Below, piece by piece: positions 10,946-22,006 of a DNA stretch of 64,000 bases (its first letter is position 1; each line of letters begins with the position of its first letter). The position numbers and the translations under genes are program-made. The DNA comes from Gremmenia infestans (Eukaryota > Ascomycota > Leotiomycetes > Helotiales > Hamatocanthoscyphaceae). Where the stretch lies: contig JAFEVB010000021.1 of the NCBI GenBank assembly GCA_032629725.1, positions 310,001 through 374,000 of the forward strand, in the 5' to 3' direction. The notes below the pieces were generated by a model. That model did no database searches and was not told where the DNA came from. It was given only the letters and a program-made list of their open reading frames with translations.

Positions 10946-13900
10946 GGAAAGTACATGCAATGCCGTTTTGCTTGTCGTTAGTTGGTGGCCCTCGATGCGT
11001 CAACCACTTGTGATTGACTGGCGGACGCGAGGGACTTGCGCTTTTCTCTAAACCGTATATGAATAGGCTTCTCAATTGTATGACAATCGGTGTGAAAAAG
11101 GGTGTGAATGTATGTACCGTTATCGTTGTGGAAGGTTGTTGGTTGTGTGAGTTGCTTCTTGAGGATGTGGAGAAGTGGGCATTGTTGTCTGGAAATTCAA
11201 TAACCTGGAGGGGGACGGAGGAAGTGTGTTGCACAGACCACCCATTATATTGGTGGTAGATGCTTAGCTAGGTCCCGTGAGGGGAGAAAAAAGAGAAGGC
11301 TATTCTCCGGGTATATCTCTAATGATAGAGTTATGAATATGTGGCAGAGCAGATTCGAGAATAAACGATCGTAATAAAAGCACAACTCTCGATGATATTG
11401 AGTATATGGTATTAAGGATTAAGAGTCTGGATACAACCCTGCTGCATTGGCAGGAATCTGAATCCATTGAGTGATTACAGGCGACTTGCGCTCTGAAATC
11501 TATATAGTATCGAAGATACATATAAGGTCTTCCTCCAGCCGATCCTCAGGTTCGAACACTCCTGTAGCAATAAATATAAAGTGGAGGATTATAAAAACTA
11601 TGATATAAGCGGCCTGGTCCACTGATCAGACTGGCGCTTGAGAAGAGGCAAGAAGCTTACTAGTGGTTGACGAGATCTATTCTTTTATACCCGAGCAACA
11701 CCACGGCAACAAGTAGGCTTTTCCGACTGCGTTGAAGCCCAATAAGAAATACATCAACATTTCTCACGATCTGACTCCTTTGAAAGGTTACTGATCAAAA
11801 CCAAACGCGGCTTGTGAATGGTAAAACAAATAGCACAGCAGGATTGCGGAAATTGAAAAGCACCATGGCATGCAAACCAAACTCTATTGGCAGCGTTGAC
11901 ATCAACCCAACAACACATTATCTTCACTGGCGAACTAATTCTTTCGAGGATTCGGTGACGGCAATCAAGCGCAGACAATAAAGGGGGCGAGATGGAGGAT
12001 CATTCGGTGTTGAGAGGTGTGAGTCGATCAGCAAACACGTCTGGAAGTAAAGCCATATCTGCTGAAAGCGTGGCAGCCAACTGGAGAACATATCATCATC
12101 AATTACAAAATGACAAGCTTAAGGTATTGCTGGTGGCATGCAGACTCACAGAGAGGGGAGGCTAAAGCGAGACGTCGAGGTGCAAAAGCCTGGTGAGACA
12201 GGGAACCAACAAGCAGTACAATGAGTCTAGGAAGAACATCAAACCCATTCATACCGATGATTGGTAGTAAACACCACTAATAGAAGAACAGGTCTAGACT
12301 GTTATCACGACAAATGCCGTTCTGACACCCAGACAGCAAGAACTTGAAGAATTTTCGATCCTACCCCCCGAAACATCCTCCTCTTGTCCCAAGGAACTCT
12401 GGCAACTCCACTCCTTTCATCATATCGCAGGACTCGAAGAGCATAGATATACCAACTAGTAGTAAGTACTGTGCTCATATCCATTATACCAACCTTTAAT
12501 CCAACAACCCGTGTGTTGAACAAGCGCAATGGTAAGGTTACGACTTTCATAGGTACCTTGGTTGTGTCAATCGACGATGTCCACAGCTAACCATGTCCTC
12601 GCAGTTTAAGCGATATCTAGTCAAGTGTCTGTATCTAGTTCACCACCGAATCTCGATCACCTCCATAACTCCTACCCAAATTCTAATTAGTACCTCCCAG
12701 TCGCCATCCACCACGCTCTAGATGCCGAGAGCCAACCTCAATTTTGCTCAGAAGTTCGAAATAATACCTCCACCACGGTTTCACAACTTCAAGTCATCGG
12801 CTCGACGTTGATATATAACCTACTTCACACTTTTGGACAGAGCCACTATGTTTGCTGGACCTTCTGCCTTGGAGTACCTCTACGTTATCTTGAAGAGAGC
12901 GCATCTGTTCTCTTTCGACACAATCGCTACTACGGAGATGAAAGAAGGAACACAAGTTATACGGTCTATGAAAAGGATCAGGAGGACACGCGGACTATAC
13001 AAATACTTCTGAAGCGGATTGATATTCGCAGCTGGATATTATGCATCGAATCGACATCATGGAGGTAGGGATCGATTAGTTTGGAGGATAGAAAGGCTAT
13101 AGCCATCGCGTTGGGCCCATAATACCACTAAGAGGATCCCCTGGCCATTAGGATCCCTAATGAGCAAATAGTTTTGGGAGGCACGCTTTAGCATACCTGT
13201 GGTGTCGAATACTTACGCTAATAGAGCTCTACAGGTCTCGCTAGAAACCTAGTTCATTCCGGACGGCTATAAATCGATTCAAGGGATAGTTGGAATGCGA
13301 ATGATATCGGAACCGATTCCTCACCAATACTAGGAGAGGAATGATGAATGAAGTCGATATAAGGAGGTCGCGGATTCGGAACGAAGACGACAGGAAATAG
13401 CACATCACCATCTTACCTCTATCCAAGCGCAAGTCAAGTCAAACAAACGATAATCGAAAATTATACTATCCCCTTCGCAGATATACCACTTTTTTGTGGT
13501 GCCTTATTCGCCCTATTCCGGTCTATGGAACGCAATGTCTCCACAAAGAAGATTCTGAAAACAGAAGTGATGGTGGTCCGAAAGCGGAACTACTTAATAC
13601 TAAGAATGCAAGCGCCTTGAAACCAGCCACCACAAGAACAATAAGAGCGTGGGAAAACAAACAACATCCTACTTCAAAAAAGTACATTCAAGTTGACCGA
13701 GAACTATTCTATAATCCGTGTATAGATAGGGTTGTTCCATGGCATCAAGGTAAGAAGGTCCCCAAGCCCATATAGCAAGTGTCTAATGGAAGCTGGCAGT
13801 AACATATAAAGACGTTTCACCTCTATTAATACCGTGCGAGCGTTATAAAGCTACCCCCGAATGTTATATACTGGTCGATTTGAAGGGGAATAGCAACGCT

Positions 13901-15065
13901 TATGCTTCTCAACTACCCAAATACTACAAGCTAGCATATAAGGGACATCCAAAAATCTATCACCCAGGGAGGAAGGGGAAAAAAAAGGCGGGGTGGGATT
14001 CGAAGGTTCATAGAGGGTCAGGGAGCGTCTCTGTGAAACTAATGGGAAGTTCGACGCTTACAGCTTCAAGTACAACGAGTTTTGAAGGTTAAGTGTCTTC
14101 CCCAAGCACTTACAGAGGCAAGCTTGCAATAAAGTCTTACGAGTCACTTGTGTGATTGCGGATCATCTACTAGGACTATGATAGTAAGTGTAAGATAAGA
14201 TGACTTGCACATGCACATCGCTAATAATAATAGCCCAAAACATCTTACATTACGATATGTTTTCCTATCTTACGACTTACTAGTATTTTAATACTGCCTT
14301 GAATACAGCAAAGCATCACGAAGTCCTAAACCCTACCGCAATTGTTTCGAAGTCAGTCCAGGTAACAACATAACAGAAAAGTCTATCAGTATTTAGGGAG
14401 ACTATTTCTGCGAGCAAGAGTCCAAAATCTTGGGCCCATATTCGCGCGAAATGTAGTCAATAATTACGAGATCAATACAACGATTACAAAGCACAACCCA
14501 GGTATCACAGGACGGATTAACAATCAGTCATAGCGATGCTAAAGTGCGGAGTATAGGGAGAAGGGAAAGGGGTTGAGCAAACATTGGGTTACAAGGAGAA
14601 AAGGGGACACCCAAGCGGGATCCAGCTAGTAAAGCAAAAGTGTGCGACAAGCAGGTGCTCTTTTCTAGGAATACAGGTGCAAGTGGTGTAATCCATCAGG
14701 ACGTTAGCCACACCGCCGCTACTATATACTTTCCCCGAAACCACTGCCCACAAACAAGACTTCTCACCAAACAACCACAACTCGCTGCGTGCAAACAATG
14801 TCGCCAGACACTGCTCCATGCGGACCCAGACCATATAATGTGTTGCCGTCTTTGTTTTTTGGATTCATCAGGAAGAACTTTCTATTCCAAACAACTTGCT
14901 AGACCCATTCCAAATACATGACTATGGTAGTCACTACGCCGTCGGCGTTCTTCATTCTATCGGTATTCAAATCGCCATTACTTTGGTCGACGTATTGTAG
15001 ACATTCCAAACATGCACGTTGGTACCAAGGTAATGCATTTATACTATACAAACCACGATCAGCTA
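10946..15065. other. 4-kb stretch without a convincing gene
   Basis: Many short frames occur on both strands, for example 12808-13068 (+), 13494-13775 (+) and 13880-14092 (+), none with a recognisable domain or a splice chain. The plus-strand pair at 13.5-14.1 kb is mildly basic and could be exons of an unknown gene, but no junction is convincing. The stretch may be decayed sequence. Confidence 0.35.
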
Positions 15066-15870
15066 CTAGTGTTCTCCATGAATGGTCTGGCACTTTGTTT
15101 TCGGTTCGCTCTTCATCTTGGTCGGAGCTCCACCCTCCATATGTAAAAGCTTCCCCCTTAGGATAACAGTAAAACGCACTTTATCAGAGGGATTGTCGAT
15201 GGTACCAAGTGGAAACCCTTTGACGTGCAATGTCCCATCAAATTTCCTAGGTAATTTCTCTTTGTCATTTGCAAACTGAGATCTATCTTGGTCCTTTGAT
15301 ATCTGAGTTTCATTCTGGAAATGAAAGTTAGTCATAATTTCAGTGTCATTTCGAGATCCAGTCACCTGATTTTTCCCAAACCAAACATCTGGACGAAGAC
15401 CAGCGGAAGCATTGTAGTGCTGCCCGTGTGCCCTTTCTGGCTCACCGACAAAACTATCACCGTGCCTCCTTCCATCCAGGACTCCAGCAGGCCCACCAAA
15501 AGCGTGATCTTTGACGGACTGAATCCACGAAGGAAACGGTTCTTGCTTTTCCGCGGATATCTCAATCTTGAGCTCCTGGAGTGAGGTCAAATTCTCTGGT
15601 CCTGGAGCCCACTGCTGGCATCTTATTCGGATGCCGTGTCCCAGTCTTACTCAGAAAGCTTAGACATAAACATTTTACACTCTCATTGAAAAGTGTTATG
15701 TTCACGGCATGATGGATGGTTAGGCACTGACCATGAGGCCAGAGTATCCATACTCTGGTGTCGATGGATTTGTCCTGATATAATGTGGAATTTGGTCTAG
15801 CTGTTGCATATTCACATTTGCCTAGCCTCACAGATATTCTTTGGCTTGTGACATTGTCACAGCCTTCCAT
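15066..15870 (-). CDS. Hypothetical protein, two exons
   Basis: ATG at 15870 starts a 5' exon (MEGCDNVTSQRISVRLG...) ending with a GTCAGT donor near 15731. A phase-1 acceptor (CTGAG) about 80 nt on leads into 'VRLGHGIRIRCQQWAPGPENL' and then the long frame that ends at 15066. The protein is about 230 residues, hydrophilic, with a Thr/Asp/Gln-rich middle and a basic C-terminus (KMKSEPKTK). No signal peptide, membrane segment or known domain is seen. It lies head to head with the plus-strand gene at 15.9 kb. The splice model is plausible but not certain; the second exon alone could start at an internal codon. Confidence 0.35.
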
Positions 15871-15898
15871 AGCCGGATGACTACTCTTTCTCCTCCCT

Positions 15899-16858
15899 GT
15901 GGCTGACGTTGGGCTCCCTCAAAATTTTTTGCGAATAAACTTCGTGGCAGGGAGATTTCACTGCACGTCGGTATGTATCCTTGATACATGTAGCAAGGCT
16001 GTTCGTATAAGATGTGAGTTTGACGAAAACCACAATAATGAGAAACTTTCTCAGGCAGAGTCAGCCCCACTATCAAAGTCGAGGAAGCGAGTCAAAACTT
16101 CAAAAACTCTCACACCAGAAGCTCATGAAGCAATCAAGATACCGGAAGGAAATGGGCTAAACTTGACGAAAGCCGAACAAACGTCTTTAATGGTAAGATT
16201 ACTTACGGCAAGGAAGCGATTTGACCGAGCGTCTAGCGTCTACATTACAAAAGGAAACTTGCGCGCTGAATTTAAGTTTCGACGACCAGTTATAGTCAAG
16301 GCAGATGAAGAGGAAGCAGAGAAGAATGCACAGTTTGCAGCGCTCACGAGAACCTTGACTGGGAGTCGTGATCCTAATTACTATGTTGACTTATTCGCAT
16401 GGGTGGATCCTGTCACCAAAGAGGTTCATTACCCTTCAAAGGCCAATGCGCAGGAAGCATCGGACGGTTTTGGTGAGACTGATAAAGAGCTGGAGGAACT
16501 CGCAGCTAAGATGAAGAAGCTTCATTGCGGAAACAGATCAACAGGAGGGGAAGTGTTAGATGGTGCGGAAATATTGGAGAGATTTCAGGTCAACTGGACA
16601 CACGGTCCAAAGACAGAGACGATTAGCTCTTTGTCTGCTCGTCCTAAGGTATCAAATTTCCAAGCGATTGATACTCGGACCACAGCTGTGGGATACACCG
16701 CACCAAGTTGAAAGAGAAAGCGTCTGTCAACAAAAAAGCTAAAGGACTCTACTGGTAAAGATCTGGACGACGACGAAGATGATACGGAAAAATACAACGT
16801 GCAAGAGAAAACCTATGAGAACAGTCTTGGGTGGCGTTATTGGAGGTATTACATGTAG
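15899..16858 (+). CDS. Hypothetical nuclear-type protein, in-frame stop near the 3' end
   Basis: The frame has no ATG at its head (it opens at a GTG after a TGA at 15878), so a 5' exon is probably missing. The body is clearly coding-like: a basic patch KSRKRVKTSK, then 'GLNLTKAEQTSLMVRLL', a basic/hydrophobic segment and a Glu/Lys-rich helix. A TGA at 16709 interrupts the frame. Beyond it the same frame runs 48 more codons with a KRKR signal and an acidic run (DLDDDEDDTEK) to TAG at 16856. Either the TGA is removed by an intron (donor GTATCA near 16649, acceptor AAAG near 16720, 72 nt, frame kept) or the gene is interrupted. The 'LTKAEQ' segment loosely resembles the TEDE motif of the 2.6-10.9 kb genes, but too weakly to assign it. 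Confidence 0.4.
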
Positions 16859-17603
16859 TGGAGTGGATGGATAAGAGGGATGAGAGAACGCATAGCCGAA
16901 TTCTTTTCGGATAGCTCTATGAATTTAGATTCTAGTGAAGACTATTGATTCGAAGTCTTCTGCTCGAAGTGATAATTTTATTACCAAAATATAGCGTCAA
17001 GAATCAACCTAATGCTTGCCCATTTTATCGCCAATATCTTGGATCGCTTATTAGGCGAAAGCCCCTTTTACTCCAGAAGAACCCCGTGACTCTCTAGATG
17101 TGAATGATAATAGATGCAGCGTTTTCCATCTACCAATATAAATAATTTAAGTAGAAGAATGATACATAAGATTTAGAGAAAATTGATAGTGGTATGTCAA
17201 ATGAAGGTTCTTAGGCTAGCGATAAAACAAATATATCACAAGGAAAAAGGGACCATATCTTATTGAATCATCTGGAGCAATACCTGGTAACTTCTCCTCC
17301 GAACTCCGGACTGCATAGCTTAGACTGGCGTCTAAAATTGACCCAGGGAGGAGTGAGAGGTCAGAATGTCACGTGAAGATATACTAGCTGAGTGGGCCCC
17401 CCTGTCTCTAATGATAGCAATAAGCTTATGACAAATCCCGCTGCGATTTCTAATCTAAAAGTTTTCAGACGTCTAATAAATTAGAAGTCTCCACGGAATA
17501 TTCACCACCCTTAAGTGATTTTTGAAATTGATATCGATCCGACGGCTCTTTTATAACGAATATAGCGTTCTCTACCTGGCAGTTGATATATCTCAACCGC
17601 AAC
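16859..17603. other. Intergenic; promoter side of the MFS gene
   Basis: AT-rich, no frame of note. It carries the upstream region of the transporter starting at 17604. Confidence 0.4.
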
Positions 17604-19191
17604 ATGGAACGCGTACGGTCTTGCGAGACGCAACCTTTACTAGGCCATCTAGAAGAGGAAGCATTCAGAACTACCGACCAGCCGTCCGTGGACTTCGATC
17701 CTAATGGCGATCCAGATAACCCAATGGATTGGTCGAAGCCTTATAAGTGGGGTGTTGTTGCTCTGCTGTTCTTCATGGCCTTCACAGTGTAATAACAAAC
17801 TCAAACCCCCAGCGTTCCTATAATTCGCTGATAGTCGCACCTAGAACTTTTACGTGTATCGGAGTCGTGCCAGTTGCTGACCGAATCATTCTTGATTTAG
17901 AGGGCAGCCAGAGTAAATCTGCAAGCATTCTACTCGTGACTGTCTGGGAGCTTGGGGAAGCAGCTGGACCCTTGCTCATTGCCCCACTTTCCGAGATATA
18001 TGGACGCTACCCAGTCTTCAATGTAGCGAACATCATTTTCATCATTGGCGTTGTTCTTGCAGCAGTCAGCGAGACCGCAGGCCTGTTCATCTTCTCTCGT
18101 TTCCTGACCGGATTTGCTGTTGCTTCAAATGTGCTCAACCCTGCTATTATAGGTGACATTTACCCGTCTGAACTGCGAGGTTCGGGTATGTCTCTTGTCA
18201 TGCTCGCTCCGCTCCTTGGTGGTGCAATTGGACCGGCTATTAGCGGTGCTATTGCCGAAACCTTTGGATGGCGAAATATCCTCTGGATCAGTGCAGTCAT
18301 AGCCGTTGTCTGCGAAATATTCTTCTTCACAATGCTTCGTGAAACCTATAAGGTCCCTATCTTGCAGCGCAGAGCGGCCCGCTTGCGCAAGGAGACTAAC
18401 GACAAAACATTGAAATGCGCCTGGGAACCAGATACCGAAGGCTCGGCGATGTCCTGGTTGGCACTGCGAGCTGCATTCTCACGACCTGTAGTCGTGCTGT
18501 GGGATTCCTCTGTGCTAAAGCTCCTTTCTATTTACGGGGGATTGGTTTTCTCTTTCAATTATATCATGGCAACAACCTTACCGACCATACTAAAGGAGGT
18601 CTATGACTTTTCGCCAACTTTGATAGGCCTTGCTTTCTTGGCATTCAGTACGTATCTATTCCCTTCGTTGGTTCTGCACTAATAACGTTCATAGGCATTG
18701 GAGCAGCCTTCGGAATTGTACTATGCAATTATTTCCTGGACAGTATATACCTGAAGCTGGGCAAGTCTTCCGGGGGAGCTGCTCTTCCAGAATATCGATT
18801 ACCATTTATGATTGGAGCCGCCGCCTTGCTTCCCGCTGTGATTGTTCTCTACGGGTGGGTGCCATATGCCTACTGGCACGTTGGCCTGCTTCTACTAGCC
18901 GTGGGCGGATTTGGTTTCATAATTATTATGACATGGGTACCTCTGGCTTCATATATCGTGGATGCTTTTGGACTCTATTCCGCTTCCGCACTGACTATGG
19001 TCTTGATCTCTCGTTGTCTGGGGGGAACACTCCTACCGCTAGCTATTCCTCCTTTGACTGATGCGCTTGGACTTGGGTATGGATTCCTAGTTCTAGGGGC
19101 GATATGTCTAGCAATGTTTCCTCTTCCTGTGGCGATCATGCGCTATGGATCTCGTTGGCGTCAGAGCTCGGCGTATTCGAGAAATGATTAG
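17604..19191 (+). CDS. MFS transporter, DHA1 type (drug/polyamine H+ antiporter-like)
   Basis: join(17604..17788,17845..18647,18695..19191), 494 residues; exon lengths sum to a multiple of three. The first junction (phase 2) restores 'MAFTVTFTCIGVVPVADR' and the second (phase 1) 'LAFSIGAAFGIV', both typical of fungal DHA1 carriers. The N-terminal cytoplasmic tail has the hallmark 'NPMDWSKPYKW' (residues about 45-55). About twelve hydrophobic segments follow, with the loop 'PLSEIYGRYPVF' (MFS motif A variant) and 'FLTGFAVASNVLNPAIIGDIY' region in the first half. By family it exports drugs, polyamines or secondary metabolites across the plasma membrane by proton exchange; the actual substrate cannot be read. 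It stands alone, with no biosynthetic cluster around it. Confidence 0.88.
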
Positions 19192-19582
19192 TAGTGTGTC
19201 ATAAGGGTACATGAGTTTCAAACGAATGAATACGACCTCAGTACATTACAGGCCAATCTTGTCAAAGTCTGTCACGAGCGTGTGGCAGCCATACCAACAA
19301 CATTTAAGTATGCTAGATGTAAATTCAACGAATTAGGATGGTATCAGTGCAGCACAGTCAAAGCCTCTTATTCTCTCATATCATACATACAGGATCCCGG
19401 ACCAGATACATAATCCTAGTTCTGTTATCAGCTGTGCGTGGGGAAGATTGGAATGGACTGTTCTTTGTGAAAATTGTGTAAGATCATGCTATGAGAACTC
19501 GGAGAACGAATTACCGATCATGTAGACCCAGAAACTGAGAAATCAATTAGATTCGAGAGATGTTTGCCTTTCACACCAAAGT
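19192..19582. other. Short intergenic gap
   Basis: 3' flank of the MFS gene and of the BTB pseudogene, which converge here. No gene seen. Confidence 0.4.
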
Positions 19583-20483
19583 TCAACAGCCACCAAGTTT
19601 CGTTTGATAAACTACTCGACGCGAAGGGCTGACAAACGAAACATTGAGTTTGGGAGCCCACTGAAAGAAGGCAGATTCCTTCTTTGCTTTCTTAGCTGCT
19701 GTAGCGAGTAATGCCATCAAATTTGTAGTGCCCTTTTCCAGAACAGCCTTCAAGACCTCAACAGCCACATTGCCTTGAGCCTCCATCAGCGCAACGAATT
19801 CTTCGCACCTGAAAAGAAAGTGGATGCGTCTCGCCGCAACCGTCGCAATCGTTTCCCCCAAGGGACGATTTGCCCGCTATGTTGTCCCAGAGAAAACTCA
19901 GAGCCTCCGTGAATTGAAACGGATCCCACATCTCAGTGACTGCGGAACTGTATTTGAAATCTGCCAAAAATTCCAGGCTGGAATTTTGTCAGCGATCAAG
20001 TAGACCTTTGTGTTGAATATTATTGGGCTTTCCAGCTCCAGAGATGGCCGTTTGTCTTCAAAATAGGTGGCTGCAAGCTTCGAGCCTTTCTTTTTGACGA
20101 TCTTGCGTGAGTTGTCTTCGTAATCCTCCGAATAGAGGTACTGCACCATTACTTGGATGACCGAAAATTGATGCTTGGAAAGAGCGGCTTCTCGAGAGGT
20201 AGTTTCCTATCACGAATTAGATTAATTGGCGGTCGTTTAATTGCGCTTACATATCAATCGTACCTTGTGGTGTCCATCAATAACCGTAGCTAACACGGCC
20301 GATCTTGTACAAGCAATCGCACATTGAGCATTGAACACGGTTCACCGCACCTCAGACCCATGTCTGAATACTTCTCCAACAATCTAAGCCTACTCGGTGA
20401 GCGTGAGCTTGAAGTCTATTTGTTCTGCTAGGAGGGGGAGGGACTGACCCGCTCATTGTGGTAGCAAGACTCATACTTGCCAT
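19583..20483 (-). pseudogene. BTB/POZ domain gene with three frame breaks
   Basis: Fragments of a fungal BTB/POZ protein lie in order on the minus strand but in different frames. They are 'YSDMGLRCGE' (about 20350-20390), 'VFNAQCAIACTRSAVLATVIDG' region (about 20275-20340), then after an intron (GTACGA...GATAG) 'VIQVMVQYLYSEDYED', 'KVYLIADK', then 'LEFLADFKYSSAV', and last 'RCEEFVALMEAQGNVAVEVLK'. These match the usual order of BTB core, V-x-x-M-V-x-Y-L-Y strand and C-terminal helical part. Breaks sit near 20335-20350, near 19975-19990 (an AAAA run) and near 19851-19866 (a GGGGG run). Three independent breaks in about 900 bp indicate a decaying gene, though homopolymer assembly errors could account for two. 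Intact relatives are adaptor-like proteins of mostly unknown role. Confidence 0.7.
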
Positions 20484-21019
20484 TAGGACTCCTGAAGAAA
20501 CCGAAATCTTGAACTTGAAGGTAGACCAGAGAAAAGAGGATGAAATGGAAACATCAAGTAGTTGAGCCAGGGGACTAAAGACGGAGATTTGGGTCTAGCG
20601 GGAGGCGACATGAGGGTGAGGAAGCAGAAGATTCTGACAATCGCATGATAACCCAATGACAGGATACGATGTTGGGAGAACGAATGTGAGTCACTTTATA
20701 CTCAGATGCTCAATGACACTTATGAAGAGTCTCAGTACTCGCCTCCATACATCTGAAGATAGAAACACGACTACTAGAATATTCGCGGCTGTCCATGGCT
20801 TCACAAGACAATTGATGTGACAACATTGTTTCCTTTCATGAGAAGCCAGACTAGCGCCGCATTCAAATAACCCAGGCTATTACAGTGAGTTTCGACGAAG
20901 AAACTTTCCCATAGAATGAAAACATTGTTCTTAGACATTGATGTACAGGTCTTCAGCCAACAGCCCCTCGACTTCCTCGGGCGCTAGTATCACATATATC
21001 ATACACCGCGATCTCCTCT
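20484..21019. other. Intergenic, no gene seen
   Basis: No frame longer than about 60 codons with coding character. It includes the 3' flank of the L19 gene. Confidence 0.4.
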
Positions 21020-21753
21020 CTACTTTTTCCCCTTGCCCTTAATCTTCCTCTTTCCACCTTTCAACTCATCCTTCCCCAGCGTCCCCGCGCCACCACTGCC
21101 CCTAAGGGCCCCTCTACTCCTCTGGTACGCCAACACAATGTTCTGCACACTTCCCATATCATGCTTCGGCTTCCGCATATACGTCAACCTCGCACGTCTC
21201 GCTCTCTTCTCCTTACGTTGCACAACCTCAATACCCTCCACATTCGGACTATAAATCTTAAACCACATCTCAACTCCAATTCTCGTCAATTCGTTTCTTA
21301 AGAGGATACCGGTATCTATGCCGCGTCGACGAATATTGATACAGACGCCTGCGAAGGGATCGCCGGTCTTCAGGCGTACGAGGAGAATGTCGCCGACGTG
21401 TGCGGCTTCGGGGTTGGTCTTGGAGAAGAGGTTGCTGCGCGCGTTGGTTGGGTCGAGGATGGCGATTTGGGCGGCCGTGACATCTTTGATGGGTTCCTTG
21501 AACTTGAGAGCTGGAGGTGGTCCAAGTATCTTAAAGTTACTTCTCCTCTTGGGCGCGATGGCCCTGCTTTCTTCGACTGCATTGAGGTCAATAGCTTGTT
21601 TTCGCGGATTGCGATGAACATACAGGTACGCTTGGGTTTAATTTGCGTAATTTGCGTGGTCAATGACCGTGTGGCAGGCTTTTGCAATCTGGTGTGCCCG
21701 AATATGGTTTTCCAGCAGCTTAATGGCCGTAATGAGTGGGTTGTGGGGGCCAT
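21020..21753 (-). CDS. Mitochondrial ribosomal protein bL19m (frame break near the N-terminus)
   Basis: The C-terminal two thirds read as a bacterial-type L19: 'FKEPIKDVTAAQIAILDP', 'HVGDILLVRLKTGDPFAG', 'NIRRRGIDTGILLRNEL', 'FKIYSPNVEGIEVVQRKE', then the basic 'KRARRARLTYMRKPKHD' and a Lys-rich end. L19 lies at the subunit interface of the mitoribosome. The N-terminus from ATG at 21753 (MAPTTHSLRPLSCWKT...) looks like a mitochondrial targeting sequence but is in a different frame from the body. The body frame is open from about 21640 ('YLYVHRNPRKQAIDL'). The shift corresponds to one missing or two extra bases near 21622-21640. A 38- or 44-nt intron starting at a GTAACT near 21548 would also rejoin the frames, but it would discard sequence that looks native. 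Divergent to the gene at 22007. Confidence 0.8.
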
Positions 21754-22006
21754 GGTGTTTGGCTGGAGAGGTGAGGTCTGGAGCTTGACTTTCTTGAGGT
21801 CCTCATAAATCTGCAGATATTCAGAGGTGTGATTACTACTAAGACGGTGTGCAGCTATAGAATAAAGCGGGGCCTGAAGGATATTGACTGATTTTGATTG
21901 GTGTCTGCCAACCGGCAAAAAATATATCAGCAGCCTTGAACCTCCTTCATCTTCCCAAATAATACCACCAACTCCTCCAAGCTCACATTGAGCTCCTTAC
22001 GATACA
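21754..22006. promoter_or_regulatory. Shared upstream region of two mitochondrial-type genes
   Basis: The 253 bp between the bL19m start (minus, 21753) and the start of the plus-strand gene at 22007 must hold both promoters. CT/CA-rich leader sequence precedes the plus-strand ATG. No TATA box is obvious. Confidence 0.5.

Noticed and set aside
15899..16711. Fifth member of the 2.6-10.9 kb family
   Set aside because: The resemblance (LTKAEQ, basic segment) is too weak by eye; needs a profile search.
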